A stretch of DNA of 64,000 bases from Phallus indusiatus (GCA_027605045.1 JAQFWX010000029.1:310001-374000), one strand, 5' to 3'. Shown: positions 33,741 through 46,549, numbered from the stretch's first letter. Notes: generated by a model not told the origin, from the sequence alone. Numbers and translations are program-made.

Positions 33741-34774
33741 TTAATTTGGGGTATACACAGGTGGAAACCTGTCTTTCGACCGAACCGACCACTCTGAATT
33801 TGCCCCATCGTCGTATTCGTACACTAATAAAGTTCCCGTACCCATTCGAATTCCACTGTCCGTATGGCATCTCTCTAGGTCACGATGAGGCAGCTATAAA
33901 AACAATGATCAAAATCAGTGTTTTTCTTTGAACGGTTTTATAATTGTTTTTCGGGACTCACTGTTGCATTGTAGTTCCTTGAATTCAGATTCAGCGGACT
34001 TGCTGGTGCAGTAAACACTGACACCGGCGTTTGCGCAGCTCCATCTGAATCCGCAACGGTCACTCCTCTGCCAGTGTCAGCAACGGATTCGAATTCCGAA
34101 CTCGAATCTCCTGTTGTTAATAACCGTGGTACTCCCGGGACCAGTGCCAGCCTGTGAGTGAGTGGAGTATTGTCACTAGTACTATCGTGCAACAACTGAT
34201 TCGGATTTGAGCTTGTGTCAGAAATTAAATTTGATTTCGGTGTCCTTCTGGTGATAGTAACATTATTCGTAATTTCCGACGTTGAAAATACAGCACTTTG
34301 GATGATTCCCTCCAAAGACGAAGACGAAGACTCGTCACGGTTATCGGATGATTGTACGTTTAATAGACCCCGTCGTCTCTGCCGTCGACGTTTAAAAAGG
34401 AAAAGGATTCCGCCAATAAGAACGAGCATAGCCACCACGATACCGATGACGATGCCGATTATCGTTCCCAGATTTGGACGATCATCGTTAACGTTAAAAT
34501 TGTGCGTCGGGTCGACACTGGCAATTACTGTCACACTACCAGTGATTTTAAATGTAGCGGTATCAACGAGCGTCGTTGAAGGCGCCGTCGGTAAGTGGGG
34601 TGCAACACCATTACCAACACTAAAACCACTACCAACAATAACACCATTACCAATACTAACACCATTACCAACAATAACACCATTACTAATACTAACACCA
34701 TTACCAACAATAACACCATCATCAACACCAGCACCAGCACCAGCACCAGCACCAAGAGCAGGAAAGAAAGACAT
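33741..34774 (-). CDS. G1: single-pass membrane protein with PPVY tail
   Basis: Two exons (34774-33962, 33893-33741) give 321 aa. The outer part is short and repetitive (GAGAGAG, then GNGVSIGNGVIV repeats). One helix (about residues 109-131, NLGTIIGIVIGIVVAMLVLI) is followed by FKRRRQRRR, so the N-terminus should face out and the C-terminus the cytosol. The inner part is Ser/Thr-rich. Exon 2 encodes DSGIRMGTG.. and ends RFPPVYTPN. PPVY fits the PPxY class bound by WW domains of Nedd4/Rsp5-type ligases; that binding is inferred. No cleavable signal peptide is evident. Homologous to G2-G11. Confidence 0.82.
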
Positions 34775-36006
34775 TTCAATGGCGAAAGAGCAAAAGAAGT
34801 GAAAGGAGGTGGATAGACAGACTCGACCAGCGTAAAAGTCTGAGGGGGGGAAATGAAGTGAATGACTTTGAAAGAGAAAAAGAGAGAAAGAGTGTGTGTG
34901 TAGGCTCTTCGGGGGTTAATATGTAGCATAAGTTCGCCACGAACTCAATTCGTATCAAGGCTACAGTGCATTCCTGAGGTTCTGTATCAAAAATGAACCC
35001 ATAAATGGATCTCGTGTTATGTTAAAGATAACATGATATCACAATAAATGTTGATAGTTGATGATGGAAACCAATTGAAGAAAAGATATGCTGATAAATA
35101 TACCTCTTACAGATGCCGGCATCTTCCCACCATTGTGATCATGATGTTTAAGACTCGAACATGAAATGAAAAAAACCGGCGTGGGCGTGCCGTGTAACGT
35201 GTTAGCCAGTAAACTAGTAATAATAGTAACGAGCGTGGGTGCAACTGCCAGAATCAGAATCAGCCAGATGCGGCAAATCCATGATCGGGAGTTATCCAAA
35301 AATTGACTTCTGATGGTGACAAAACTTAAACTTTCGAACTTGGGCTATGCAATGTCACAATATAATATTATTATTGTACACATGTTATGTTTTTTACGGG
35401 AAAAAAGAGCATGTATTTTTATATGCGATTCCATCATTTGAGGTAGTGGATAACTTGACGACGAAAATGGTGTCGTACGTGCGTGGTAGATGAACCCGCT
35501 GCTGGCAGCTGAAGCCTGAAACTGGACCTTCGTGGCAAATCGCCACCATCGTCGGCTCCCGTCAACAGGTTTATTTAAATATTTATGTGTTAATCCTTCG
35601 TAAGGGTGTATCGATCGATGACCTGAATTTTGAGCTCGGAATTTGAAGCCACAAGTGGATCTGGAATTGGACTTGAACGGGTGTAGCGTAGCCAGCAACA
35701 TACCGGAACGAGATAGAGATTGAAGAGCATCTAATGGGTAAGTTAATGATTCATCTATTCACGCTTTATTTCGGCTGTTTACTTAGACTTTGCTGTTATA
35801 GTCAAATCCACAACATTGTCGGGCTTTTTTTTAGACATTTGAAATTCGTAACTCAGGTTTAGATTCGGATGGATTTTTTTTGCCAATAACGAAATTACGA
35901 CAATGTCCCGTGGACGGTTTGAAAACGCGTTCAGTTGAGTGGGTGACCGGTATCCCCGCACACATAAGTGGTACGCGAATACCCGGCTTATTTTGTGTCA
36001 TGCTTT
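34775..36006. other. G1 upstream block and RING fragment R1
   Basis: 34780-35000 is the family promoter block (..taacgtaagttcgcc.cgaactcaattcgtatcaagg..) found upstream of G1-G6. At about 35420-35500 a piece matches RING exon 3 (tgaggtagtggataact.gacga.aatggtgtcg..agatg.acc.gct). Too degraded to code. Confidence 0.6.
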
Positions 36007-36950
36007 TTAGTTTTGGGTATACACAGGTGGGAATCTATCTTTCGACTGAACCGACCACTCCGTATTTGCACCGTCGTCATATTCGTATGCTAGTAGAGTT
36101 CCTCCGCCCACGCGAATGCCACTGTCCGTATGCCATCTCACCGGGTCATGATGAGGCAGCTATAATAATGATCAAAATTAGCGTTTGTTTTTTTGGTTTG
36201 GAGGTTTAATTGAGGGATTTTGGGACTTACAGTTGCATTATAGTAGTTCGAGCTTGAATTCGAATCTGGATCGGTCGCTTCTCTAGATCTGCCAGTGGCC
36301 CCGGATTCAGATCCCAAATTCGAATCTGCTGTTGTCAATAGCTGTGGTACTCCCGGCCCGGGGAATGCCGGCCTGAGTTGAGCAGTCCTAGTAGTATTGT
36401 GCAACCACAACCCATTCGGATTTGAGTTTGAAGTATCACCGGCAGTTGTGTCAAAATTTAAATTTAAATTTGAATTCGGTGTTGTGCCGGCGATAATATC
36501 ATTATTGCAATTGGTAACTTCCGACGTTGATAATACATTACTTGGGATGATTCCCTCCAAAAAGGAAGACGAGAACTTGTCAGGGTTATTGGATGATTGC
36601 ACATCTAATAGACCCCATCGTCTCCGCGCATGCCGTCGTCGTTTGAAAAAGAAAACAATTCCCCCAATAAGAACGAGAATAGCCACCATGATACCAATGA
36701 CGATGCCGATTATCGTTCCCAGATTTTGCCGATCATCGTTAACGTTGTGCGTAGGGTCAGCACTGGCAGTCACCGTCATCACACTAACGGTTTTAATTGT
36801 AGTGGTATTAACGAGCGTTACGGATGTTGGCTTCGACACGATTGTAGGTGAAGGAGTCACGGAGCCTTGTGAGGGGAGCAGATTTGGTGGTAATTGAGAG
36901 GCAGGGCCGAAAATGCCGAACCCCAGAACGGTTGAAATACCAGAAGTCAT
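36007..36950 (-). CDS. G2: single-pass membrane protein with PPVY tail
   Basis: Two exons (36950-36231, 36159-36007) give 290 aa. The outer part is Thr/Ser/Pro-rich (..SVTPSPTIVSKPTSVTLV..). The helix NLGTIIGIVIGIMVAILVLIG precedes FKRRRHARRR. The inner part has Ser- and Asn-rich stretches. Exon 2 encodes WHTDSGIRVGGGTLLAYEYDD and ends RFPPVYTQN. Splice sites are gtaagt and tag. Start context matches G1 and G3. Confidence 0.82.
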
Positions 36951-38660
36951 TTCGATGGCGAAAGAGCGAAAGATGAAGGTGGATAGACAGTTTTAGGTAG
37001 CGTAAGAGTCTGAGGGGGAAATGGGGTGAATGACTATGAAATAGTGTGTGTATGCGCTTTTTGGTTAATATGTAACGTAAGTTCGCCGGGAACTCAATTC
37101 GTATCAAAACTCAATTCGTATCAAGGCTCAATTCCTATCAAATTTCAATTGCATTCGTGAGGATCTGTCAACATGTTTTATAAATAGAGCTGAAGTACAC
37201 AATATGTAGGCCCATCACGCTCCACAATCAAGCCGTTGAGACGAGGTCTCTATTGAATACGTGGGGCTACGCATTCATCAAAGTGAGTACCACATGATTC
37301 GCTGTTGTCGTCACAGCTCCACAGGCACCTGTTCAGTTTCAGAAAGTCAGTGCCCTTGCTCCTGTGCATCAGTTCTCTCTACATTCTCAATCATCGATCA
37401 CTACCAATCAGCGTGTTTTTCCAATTCCGTCCGAAAATGACTTAGCCATTTATATAATTTGCCTCTATAAGTACCATAAGAGTCGTTGTACAGTACATAT
37501 GTACTAACGTGCGCTGGTTCAATATATTAATTGATTTAAGATGAGGCACTTATGGTGCTTCTCCTTCTGCTTTTGAACCCGAGTCGTTCCATTGTGTACC
37601 CGAACTTGAGCTAGAACGCTGAGAAGACCTCTGATACAACTGAAGCGCAGCGAGAAATTTACGTTTGAGCGAGGAAACATCATACGTAGTGTTTTCTGTT
37701 TTGAAATGATATCCGGAGAGATTTTATAAAAAATTGTGAAATGCGGTGGTGGTAATGGTGGTTAAAAAACAAGAGTTTTCGTAAAGTTCGAACACATCCT
37801 ACCCAACGTTTTTAGCTCAATTTTTCTCCCTTTGTGTCACTCTCCCTCATGTCTCCTTGAGTTCTCAGTTTGAGACTATTTGAAGCGAGACAAGATCAGC
37901 GAATCAGAAGGAAGAAATGCTCTGGTTGATGTGTAGGTCCTTGCGCGCTTACCTGTTGGGAACTGGGAGAGGCTCAGGGGCTAGGTCAATAAAATGTTTT
38001 ATGGGCCTAAAAAAATCCCTGGATAACAATGAGCGTTGACGCTCATTGGTCTGAGACTTTAAGGAAGTTTGGGACAATGTTTGAGAGTCGTCGAAATGTC
38101 CAAAAGCTAAGTATGGCGCAATTCTCATATTTTTTCCTTAACTGAATGACGAGCCGCGAATTTAAGCCCATAAGTTTATGTGATAGGGTCATTCCTGTGG
38201 ACGCAGTTGTAATAATCTGAGCATGCTTAGGCTGGAGGCCACAAGAACTCGGGCTCGCACTCGGATCCAGTGGACTTGGACTGAAACGGGGGCGGTGTGG
38301 TAGCAGCACTGTATCGGAACGCGAGAAAGAGTTAAGGAGAAAAGCTGAAATGCGCATTTAATTGGTGATAATAAGTCTTTGAGCCACTCTCCTGCTATTT
38401 ACCCGGGCTCTGCCTGGCAGTGTCAGTATTGTTGAGCGTTGGGGCGACGGACTAATCTGGCCTTATGGATTTGCAACTCAGGAGTCAGAAAGTCCTAGTC
38501 AGATTAAATTCAAATATTCAGGATTATTAATATAAAATTACGAAAACTCCCCGTCGACGGTTTGAAACACATTTGAGTGGGTGACCTTACTGTAACTGCC
38601 ATACTAGGCTATCTGTATGCCCCACTTATACTTAGTGGTACGCAAATATTTTGTTGCGTT
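36951..38660. other. G2 promoter block and RING fragment R2
   Basis: 37556-37690 matches RING exon 1 and its upstream flank: aagcgcagcgagaaatttacgtttgagcgaggaaa at 37643-37677 corresponds to the start codon area of the intact gene. Its upstream flank to about 38130 matches 33180-33560. The remainder (38140-38360) is a repeat shared with 40970-41120 and 35600-35730. No intact frame. Confidence 0.65.
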
Positions 38661-39731
38661 TTAATCTTGGGTATACACAGGTGGAAACCTGTCTTTCGAC
38701 CGAACCGACAACTCTGAATCTGCACCATTGTCATATTCGTATGATAATGGAGTTCCCGTACCCATTCGAATACCACTGTCCATATGGCATCGCTCTGAAT
38801 CACGGTGAGGCAGCTTTAACAATAATGATCAAAAAATTAAATTGAACGGCTTAAATAATTGTTTTTGGTGACTCACCGTTGCATTGCAGTTCAGGTTCGG
38901 ATTCAGATTCGGATTTGGAGGACTCGATTGATTTGGTGCTGGTGCAGTTATTGTTAATACTGACTCCGGCGTTTGCACAGCCTGCTGCACTTGAATCCGG
39001 AACGATCGCTTCTCTAGATTGGCCAGTAGCAACACTTCCGAATTCTGAATTCGAACTTCCTGTTGTCAATAGCTGTGGTACTCTGGGGACCGGTGCCAAC
39101 CTGTCAGTGAGTCGGAGGGGGGATCATCGACATCATTAGTATTACTATCGTGCAACAACCGATTCGAGTTTGAGCTTGGAGGACTACTGGCAGTTGTGTC
39201 AGAACCTAAATTCGATTTTGGTGTCGTTCTGGTGATAGAAATATTATTCATAATTTCTGACGTTGAAAATACAGCACTTTGGATGATTCCCTCATTAGAC
39301 GACGACGACTCGCCACGGTTAGTACCGGATGATTGGACATTTAATAAAACCCGTCGTCTCTGTCGTCGACGTTTGAAAAAGAAAAGAATTCCCCCAATAA
39401 GAACGAGCATGGCCACCATGATACCAATGACGACGCCGATTATCGTTCCCAGATTCGGACGATCATCGAAGTTGTGCGGGCCAACACTGGCAGTCACCGT
39501 CATCACATTATCAACGGGAGTCGTCACGGTACTAGTGATAATTGTAGTGGTATCAACGGGCGTCACGATCGCGGGTGTGAGCTCAGACTCTTGCGATGTC
39601 ACGACGAAGAGCGTCGTCAGTTCGGTCGTGAATGGAGTGTCAATGAATGTGAACGTCGTCAGTGGGATCGTGACTGGAACGAGTTGAAGAGGGACGGTAG
39701 AAGTCAAAGAAAGAACAGCAGTGGAAGCCAT
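38661..39731 (-). pseudogene. G3: membrane-protein family member with two compensating frameshifts
   Basis: Exon 1 is 39731-38877 and exon 2 38813-38661 (ends RFPPVYTQD). The outer Thr-rich part, the helix (NLGTIIGVVIGIMVAMLVLIG) and FKRRRQRRR are intact. Near 39115-39121, at a run of six G, the frame leaves the family frame and would stop at WHRSPEYHSY. The expected LAPVPRVPQLLTTG.. continues in another frame. About 100 bp later an extra ~4 nt (near 38975-38985) returns to the first frame (VQTPESVLTITAP). Exon length stays a multiple of 3. Either a pseudogene or a homopolymer sequence error. Confidence 0.7.
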
Positions 39732-41472
39732 TTCAAGGGTAAAAGAAGCGGGAGATAGAGATAGACAGACAGACAGACAGAATCAGACAGCGTAGGAGTC
39801 TGAGGCCTTGAGGGGGAAAACCGAGTCACGGTGAATGACTATTATGAAAGAAGGACTCTGAAGGAGTGTGTGAGAAAGGGGGCTTTTGAGGGGTTGATAT
39901 GTAACGTAAGTTCGCCACAAACTCAATTCGTATCAGGGTTCAAACGTTCAAGCGCATTCCGAGTCGTGAGGTTTTGTCTCAAAAATGAGCCCATGAGCGG
40001 TTGTTACAATTAGTATGATAATACTATGATAAATTTTGGTGGTCGATCGTGGAAACCGGTTGAAAAAATAATGTTCATAAATATACCTCTTAAAGATGCG
40101 ACAAATCGATGATCGGGAGTTAAAAAAAAACTCAAAAAACCAAAATCGACTTCTGGTGACAAAACTTTCGAACCTGGGCTACGCATTGAATATTCACAAT
40201 ATATTAAATTATTGATGTACACGTATTATGTTGTTACGGGGAAAAGAGCATGTATTTTTATATGCGATTCCGTTTGAGGTAATGGATAACTGAATGACGA
40301 AAATGGTGTCAATATCGTGCGTGCGTGGTAGATGGACCCGTTGCTGGCACTCCTGCTGGTGCTGAGTCTGGACCTTGGTGGTGCACTGGTGAATCGTCAC
40401 CCTCGTCACATCATCGGCTCTCAGACTCAGTATCCGCGTCGAGGTAGACCGCACTGAAAAAATAAGATACCCTTGTAATAGTGAATTTTATTAACACTGC
40501 CAGTGGCAGCCAGAACCAGTAACAATCAAGATATGTATCTGTGGTGACGGTTAAAAGACAAGACTCTCTTGTCGTTTCGTAAAGTCCGAACACGCCCAAC
40601 GTTTTCAGCTCATGTATGTTTTTTCTTCCCTTGTGTCCCCTCTTCCTCATGTCCCCTGGAGTCCTCACTCGGAGGGTATTTTAAGCGAGAAAGGATCAAC
40701 GAATCAGAAAGAAGAATGCTCTGTCCTTGTGCGCTTACGTGCTGAGTGGAAGATCGCGGAGGTTTCAGCGGGCGCTACTACAATAAAATTTACCACGGGC
40801 CTTGCCATGGACGAAACAAAAAAAAAAATCCGTGGATAACAATAGCGTTCACGCGTTGACGTTAATTGGTCTGAAACTTGAGGAAGTCTGGGACAATATT
40901 TCAGGGTCGTCTAAATGTCCAAAAGCCATGTAAGTACGGCGCAATTCTCATTTTTTCCTTGACTAGATGACGAGCCGCCACCATGACTGCCAGTCCATAG
41001 GTTTAATTAACGTGTATCGATATCGATGACCTGAATCTTGAGCTTGGAATTCGAGGCCATAAGCGGATCAGGTATTGGACTTGAATGCGTGTGGCGTAGC
41101 AGTAGTATATCGGAACAGTGACGAGAAAGATAGAGATGGAGATTAATCTAAATGGTGAGTTAATGAGTCATTTATTTTCAGACCTAATCAGGCTTCAAAC
41201 TGTGTCCAGGGCTCAATGTATGAAATCCAATCCAAACCAGACTCAATGAAGTCCTTGAGAGTGTTGGATTGGAGCTGAGTGTTAGATGTTTTAGGCTTTT
41301 GAAATCCGTAACTCAGGTTTAGGCTCGGACGGACTGCTTTTAATTGCCAATGACGAAACTATGACAATATCCCGTGGACGGCTTCGAAAACGCGTTGAGT
41401 GGCTGGTACCTCTTACTGTTCTCGCACACATGGTGGTACGCAAAATGTTCGGCTTATTCTCTATCGTGCTTT
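39732..41472. other. G3 promoter block and RING fragment R3
   Basis: 39900-39990 is the family promoter block. 40265-40450 matches RING exon 3 up to the DERSIST region (gtggatgactg..gctctcagactcagtatccg.gtcgaggtagaccgc). 40560-40960 matches the RING upstream flank. (GACA)n lies at 39765-39782. No gene. Confidence 0.6.
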
Positions 41473-42629
41473 TTAACTTTGGCTATACACAGGTGGAAAT
41501 CTATCTTTCGACCGAATCGACGACTCGTAACTTGAATCATCGCCATATTCGTATGCTAGTAGTGTTCCTCCACCCACGCGAATGCCACTGTCCGTATGCC
41601 ATCTCTCATCACTATGATGAGGCAGCTATAATGCATGACAATAATAATCAAAATTGGCGTTTTTTTTGGAGGGGGGGGACGGTTTAAATAATTGTGTTTT
41701 TGATGACTCACCGTTACATTGTAGTTCAGGCTTGAATTCGCATTTGGCAGACTCAGTTGATTTGGTGTTGGTGCGGTTGACACTGGCACCAACGTTTGCA
41801 CAGCTTCACCAGAATCCGGAATGATCCCTTCTCCAGATCTGCCTGTGGTAAAGGATTCGAATTCCGAATCCAAATTCGATCCTGCTGTTAATAGCTGTGG
41901 TACTCTTGGGACCCGTGCCAGGGTATCGTCACTAGTACTATCGTGCAACAACCGATACGGGCTTGAGCTTGGGGTACTACTGGCAGTTGTGTCAGAAATT
42001 GGATTTGAACTCGGTGTCGTTCCTGTGATAGTAATGCTATTAGTAATTTCCGACATTGATAATACAGAACTTTGGTTGCCAATTCCCTCTGAAAATGAAG
42101 ACGAGGACTCGGCGGCGTCGACGTCGCCATCGCCACGGTTGCCACTGGCAGATGATTGCGCATTCAGTAAACCCCGTCGTTTTAGAAAAAAGAAAAGAAT
42201 TCCCCCAGTGAGAACGAGAAAAACCACTACGATGCCAATGACGATGCCGATTATTGTTCCCAGATTTGGACGATCATTGAAGTTGTGCGGGTCAACACTC
42301 GCAGTCACCGTCTTCACACTACCAACCGGCGTCACAATACCAGTGATTTCAACTGTAGTCTTATCACCGGGCGTCACGGTCGCGGGTGTGGGTTTCAATG
42401 ACATGACGGAGAGCGTCGTCAGTGGGATCGGGGGTAGAGTGTCAATGACTGTGGACGCCATCGGTTCCAGCGGTATTAGGATCGGGGATAGAGTGTCAAT
42501 GACTGTGGACGCCATCGGTGCCGGCAGTATCAGGGATAGAGTGTCAATGACTGCGAACGTTGTCGGTACCGGTGTCGGGATCTGAGATGGAGTGATTGTA
42601 ATTAGATTGTGAAGACCAAGAGTAGACAT
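41473..42629 (-). CDS. G4: single-pass membrane protein with PPVY tail and internal repeats
   Basis: Two exons (42629-41712, 41625-41473) give 356 aa. The start at 42629 (MSTLGL..) is chosen because it is the first ATG and fits the family start context; the upstream leader has no ATG. The outer part has a repeat around (M/T)ASTVIDTLSPI coded by about three copies of a 30-60 bp unit (42420-42560). The helix NLGTIIGIVIGIVVVFLVLTG is followed by FLKRR, a shorter basic cluster than in G1-G3. Exon 2 ends RFPPVYSQS. Confidence 0.8.
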
Positions 42630-43309
42630 TTCAACGGCGAGGGTGCAAAAGAGTGAAAGAAGCGATAGAAGCAACAGATGGAGGTGGGTCGAACAGACTC
42701 AGACAGCGTAGGAGTCTGAGGAAGAAAAATGAAGTGAATGACTATGAAAGAGAAAGAGAGAGAGAATATGTGTGTAGGCTTTTGGGGGGTTAAAATATGT
42801 AACGTAAGGTCGCCGCAAACTCGATTCGTATCAAGGTTCAAGTGCATTCCTGAGGTTCTTTCTCAAAAAATGGTGCCCATAAATGGCATCAGTTTTATCG
42901 TTGGGTTACAGATAGTATGATATTGATAGATGTTGATGGCTGATGATGGAAACCAATTCAAGAAAAGGAATGCTCATAAATATACCTCTTACAGACACCG
43001 GCATCTTCCCGGCATTGTGAAATTGTGAACATGATGTTTGAGATTTGAACATGAAAAGAAATTTGCGTGGGCATGGGTGCAACTGCCAGAGGCGACAAAT
43101 CGAGAGCTAAAAAAAAATGCCAAAATCAGACTTGATTTTTAAATTTGGTGACAAAAACCCCAACTTGTGCTACGCAATATGGACTCAGTACGCGTGGAGA
43201 TAGATATCTGAAAAAGTAAGATTGTTTCAAGTTCTCCGTCGTTGAATTCACATTGCTTGATTCCCTTATCTTTCCTGTACGTTCCTGTGCGCACGTATCA
43301 GGGGACACG

Positions 43310-44196
43310 CCGTTGCATTATAATTCAGGCTCATATTTGAAAGACTCCATTGATTTGGTGCTGGTGCAGTTGACACTGATGCCGGCATTTGCACGGCAGC
43401 TGCACTGGCACCAGGATTAGGAACGATTACTTCTTCACATCTTTCAGTAGCATCGGTTTCGAATCCTAAATCCAAGTTTCCTGTTGTCAATACCCCCGGG
43501 AATGCCGGCCTGAGTGGAGTAGTCACGGTAGTATTGTGTAACAACATCCTGTTCGGGTTCGAATCTGAGGTATAACTGGCACTGGCAGTTGAATTTGAAT
43601 TCGGTGTCATTTCAGTGATAGTAATACTATTACTACTAATTTCCGACGTTAGTAATACAGTACTTTAATTGATTCCCTTCGCAGACAAAGACGAGGACTC
43701 GCCACGGTTACCTTGCACATTGAGTGAACCCCGTCGTCTCCGCACATGCCGTCGTCGTTTAAGGAAGAAAAGAATTGCCCCAATCAGAACGAGAATAACC
43801 ACCACGATACCAATGACGACGCCGATTATCGTCCCCAGATTTGGACGATCATCGTTAAAATTGTGCGTCGGGTCAACACTGGCAGTCACTGTCATTACAC
43901 TAATGGCTTTAATTGTAGTGGTATCAACGGGCGTCACAGCCGGGGGTGTCGGCTCGGGAAACTATTCGACACGATATTATTTAGAGAGGTGGTGAGGTGC
44001 GGTGAGGTCGGAAATGGTGAGGTAGGATTGGTGAAGTCAGCGGTTGTAAAAAAATGGTAGTGGCTGTGCTAAAAATGACCCTCAGATTGTTCGGGGATGG
44101 AATAGTAACGATATTGTCAATTGAATTGACATGGTCAAGTTGATTTTGACTAGTCACTGGCGCGGGATCTATAGAAGTAATAGTGCCGGAAGGCAT
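43310..44196 (-). pseudogene. G5: decayed membrane-protein family copy
   Basis: An ATG at 44196 opens a frame that ends at 43981. The conserved part (TPVDTTTIK.., helix NLGTIIGVVIGIVVVILVLIG, LKRRRHVRRRR) follows in another frame without an ATG. A stop follows ..SLSAKGIN at about 43665. The Asn/Thr-rich inner part continues to ..SLNYNAT. The exon 1 donor is changed from gtgagt to gcgtgt and no PPVY exon follows in the next 500 bp. Non-functional. Confidence 0.8.
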
Positions 44197-44295
44197 TCAG
44201 TTCAACGGCGAAAGAGCGAAAGAAGCGAAAGATGGAGGTTACAAGACAGACTCAGAGAGTATAGGAGTCTGAGATGAAGTGAATAACCATGAAAG

Positions 44296-44394
44296 TGTCG
44301 GAATTGCGATATAATCACTAGTTGGATAGTAACGTGTAACCTGGGGCGCTGGGCTGACGTCTTTTGACCGTTGCATCCCAGTGCACGTTCAACA
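44296..44394. mobile_element. Copia-type solo LTR with GAAAG target duplication
   Basis: TGTCGGAATTGCGATATAAT to GTTCAACA, 99 bp, matches the 3' LTR at 79-258 but is shorter. GAAAG stands on both sides (44291-44295 and 44395-44399). It lies 100 bp upstream of the G5 ATG, in the family promoter block. Confidence 0.92.
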
Positions 44395-44924
44395 GAAAGA
44401 AAAAGAGAATTTGTGAGAGCTTTTAGGGGTTATTATGTAACGAAAGTTCGCCGTGAACTCGGTTCGTATCAAGGCTGAATTGCATTTGTCCATACATTCG
44501 CGTGGGTTCGTACGGTCCGTACCAAAATAAACCCATGTATGATTCTATGATTGGGTTATTAATGATAGATAGATGATAAAGTGGAACAAACCAATTGAAA
44601 AAGGGAAAGTATTCTCATAAATATATGTACTTCTTAGAGACCATCTTCCTGGCATCTTTCTGACATTGTGATTATGGCGTTGAAGACTCAAATGAACAGA
44701 TAAATCACGTTAGCGTTGGGGTCGACATGTCGTATTAGCAATAGAGGGCGTAGGACAACTGCCGGAAGCAACACATCGAGAGTTCAAAAAATTCCAAAAT
44801 CAAAATTGACTTCCCGTAAAAAAAGTCAAACTTGGTGTCTACACGCGCAATACCACAACTTACGCATTGTTGCGCACATATTGTGTTAGAAAGAGCATGT
44901 ATTCCGATATGCGAATCCATTTAA

Positions 44925-45640
44925 GGTAGTGGATGACTGGACGACAGTGGTGCGTGTGTGGCAGATCGACCCGCTGGTGCTGAAACTGAATCTGGTAGTG
45001 TGCATATCGTCAGCCTCGCGTCATCGTCGTCGCTCTCAAACTCACCGTCGAGATAAACCGCTCATCGACACTGCCAAAAGGTATTTTTTCCGTAGTTGAG
45101 TCGCCATGAATCTCCGTAAATACTTTTCAACCGTCAACCTAAAAAAAACACGATGAGATGGAGAAAAAGGCCTTGTGACTTTTCCAAAACGTACATTAAT
45201 AGATTGCGTATCATTTCTTGACAGATAACACACTGTTAAAGCGCTTCAGACTCCAATTCGCATTGTAAAAAGGTCGTACGACAATAAGTCGGAGGAGAGA
45301 AAAGACAAACCTGATATAAGCGCGCATACGCGTACGTGTCCTGCTGACTCCCGCATCTCTCCCAATTTAGCCTCCAACTCGCTCTCTCTTTCTTTTACTC
45401 TCTTTCGTAAGCTCACGATGAGCTTCTTCTTCAGTATCATCATCCATCAGTTCGTCGGCGTAGTCAGGCACTTGTTTTGGTATTGATGCATGGCGACATC
45501 ATCAGACACTCGTGAACAGACTCGGTATCTTCTTCATGATGCTTGAGTTTTTTTAGAGGGACTACTGCAGACTACTTCCTTCTTCATCCAGTTTTGAATC
45601 CGAGTCGTAGCTTGTGCTCCTACGTGCACACATCACAAGT
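44925..45640 (-). pseudogene. RING fragment R4 (exons 1-3, 5' half)
   Basis: The order on the - strand is exon 1 (45310-45640: ctcaactcgctctctctttcttt, cttaagtttttttagagggacta-type words), exon 2 (about 45195-45260: attgcgtatcattTcttgacagataac) and the start of exon 3 (44930-45110). The RING Cys pattern is broken and frames are lost. It is the longest 5' RING relic besides R6. Confidence 0.75.
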
Positions 45641-46390
45641 CCTTAATGATAGTCCTTTTGGTGTACGCGTGGCGGCGTGACTGGGAATGCAGAATGGATG
45701 ACTCAGAGTCACTCTCCCTCATGTCTCCTCGAGTTCTCAGTTTGAGGCTATCTGAAGCGAGACAAGATCAACGAATCAGAAGGAAGAAATGCTCTGGGTG
45801 GTGTGTAGGTCCTTGCGCGCTTACCTGTTGGGAACTGGGAGAGGCTTACTTACCACAAGCATGCCACCGGTTCTGAAGTAGGGATATTTCACTTCCTATC
45901 GTATCATTCGGATATTAACAGACCATTTTTCAGGCTATTTTCAGTTTCCAAGAAGCGAACAACTCCAGTGCTCAACTCTTTAAGGTTGAGCGAACTTACT
46001 TCTAGCTGGATGTAACTTTAGTATTAGGAAATGTTTTTTATGACAAATGACAAAGTTTTATTTTACATATTTTGGCCCAGTGTCGCACACAAAGTACGGC
46101 ATGGATTGAATGATGAGTTATTAAAATTACAGGTGACAACCAAGTCTCAGATACTCACATGTCATGTCAGTCTTTTCTAAACAAAAAGAGGTCTATCATT
46201 GGCGTTGGCCGTGATTTTCACTAGTAGTACTGCTACAGCCAATTACATAAATATCAGATTTTCTCATGAGTATGAGTCCAGCCGTTGTCGGGACTGTTTT
46301 CAAGTCTCGAGCTTGTTTATATTTTACTTCAAAAGCGGTTTCAAAGTGCTTTTCACCACAAGTCGGGCGATGGACCCTTCAGCGAAAGTT
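45641..46390. other. Sequence unlike the rest of the array
   Basis: 45700-45850 still matches the RING upstream flank. From about 45860 to 46550 the sequence matches nothing else in the window. It replaces the missing PPVY exon of G6, so it may be an insertion or a recombination junction. No domain seen. Confidence 0.45.
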
Positions 46391-46549
46391 TCACGCGCAC
46401 TGGACGCGCACGCAACTCACACGCGTCACATCCACGGTCACAAGTTTCCAAGCTGAGAACGGTAAACTTGGTGTCGATCCAGAGCAAAATGACCTATCCA
46501 ATACCCGCATTTTATCAAAGGCGTTTCGAATACGATTTAAGTGGTTCAG

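Noticed and set aside
34600..34760. CRISPR-like regular repeat
   Set aside because: It is an in-frame minisatellite within a eukaryotic coding exon, with no spacers.
34215..34802. Long + strand frames opposite G1, G2, G4 and G6 (also 36397-36897, 41821-42585, 46266-47012)
   Set aside because: They are antisense to conserved - strand exons, lack introns and family features, and change whenever the sense frame is kept.
42629..42674. Signal peptide upstream of the G4 start (LLSLLSLFCTLA)
   Set aside because: It would need a TTG start. The first ATG is at 42629 and fits the other family members.
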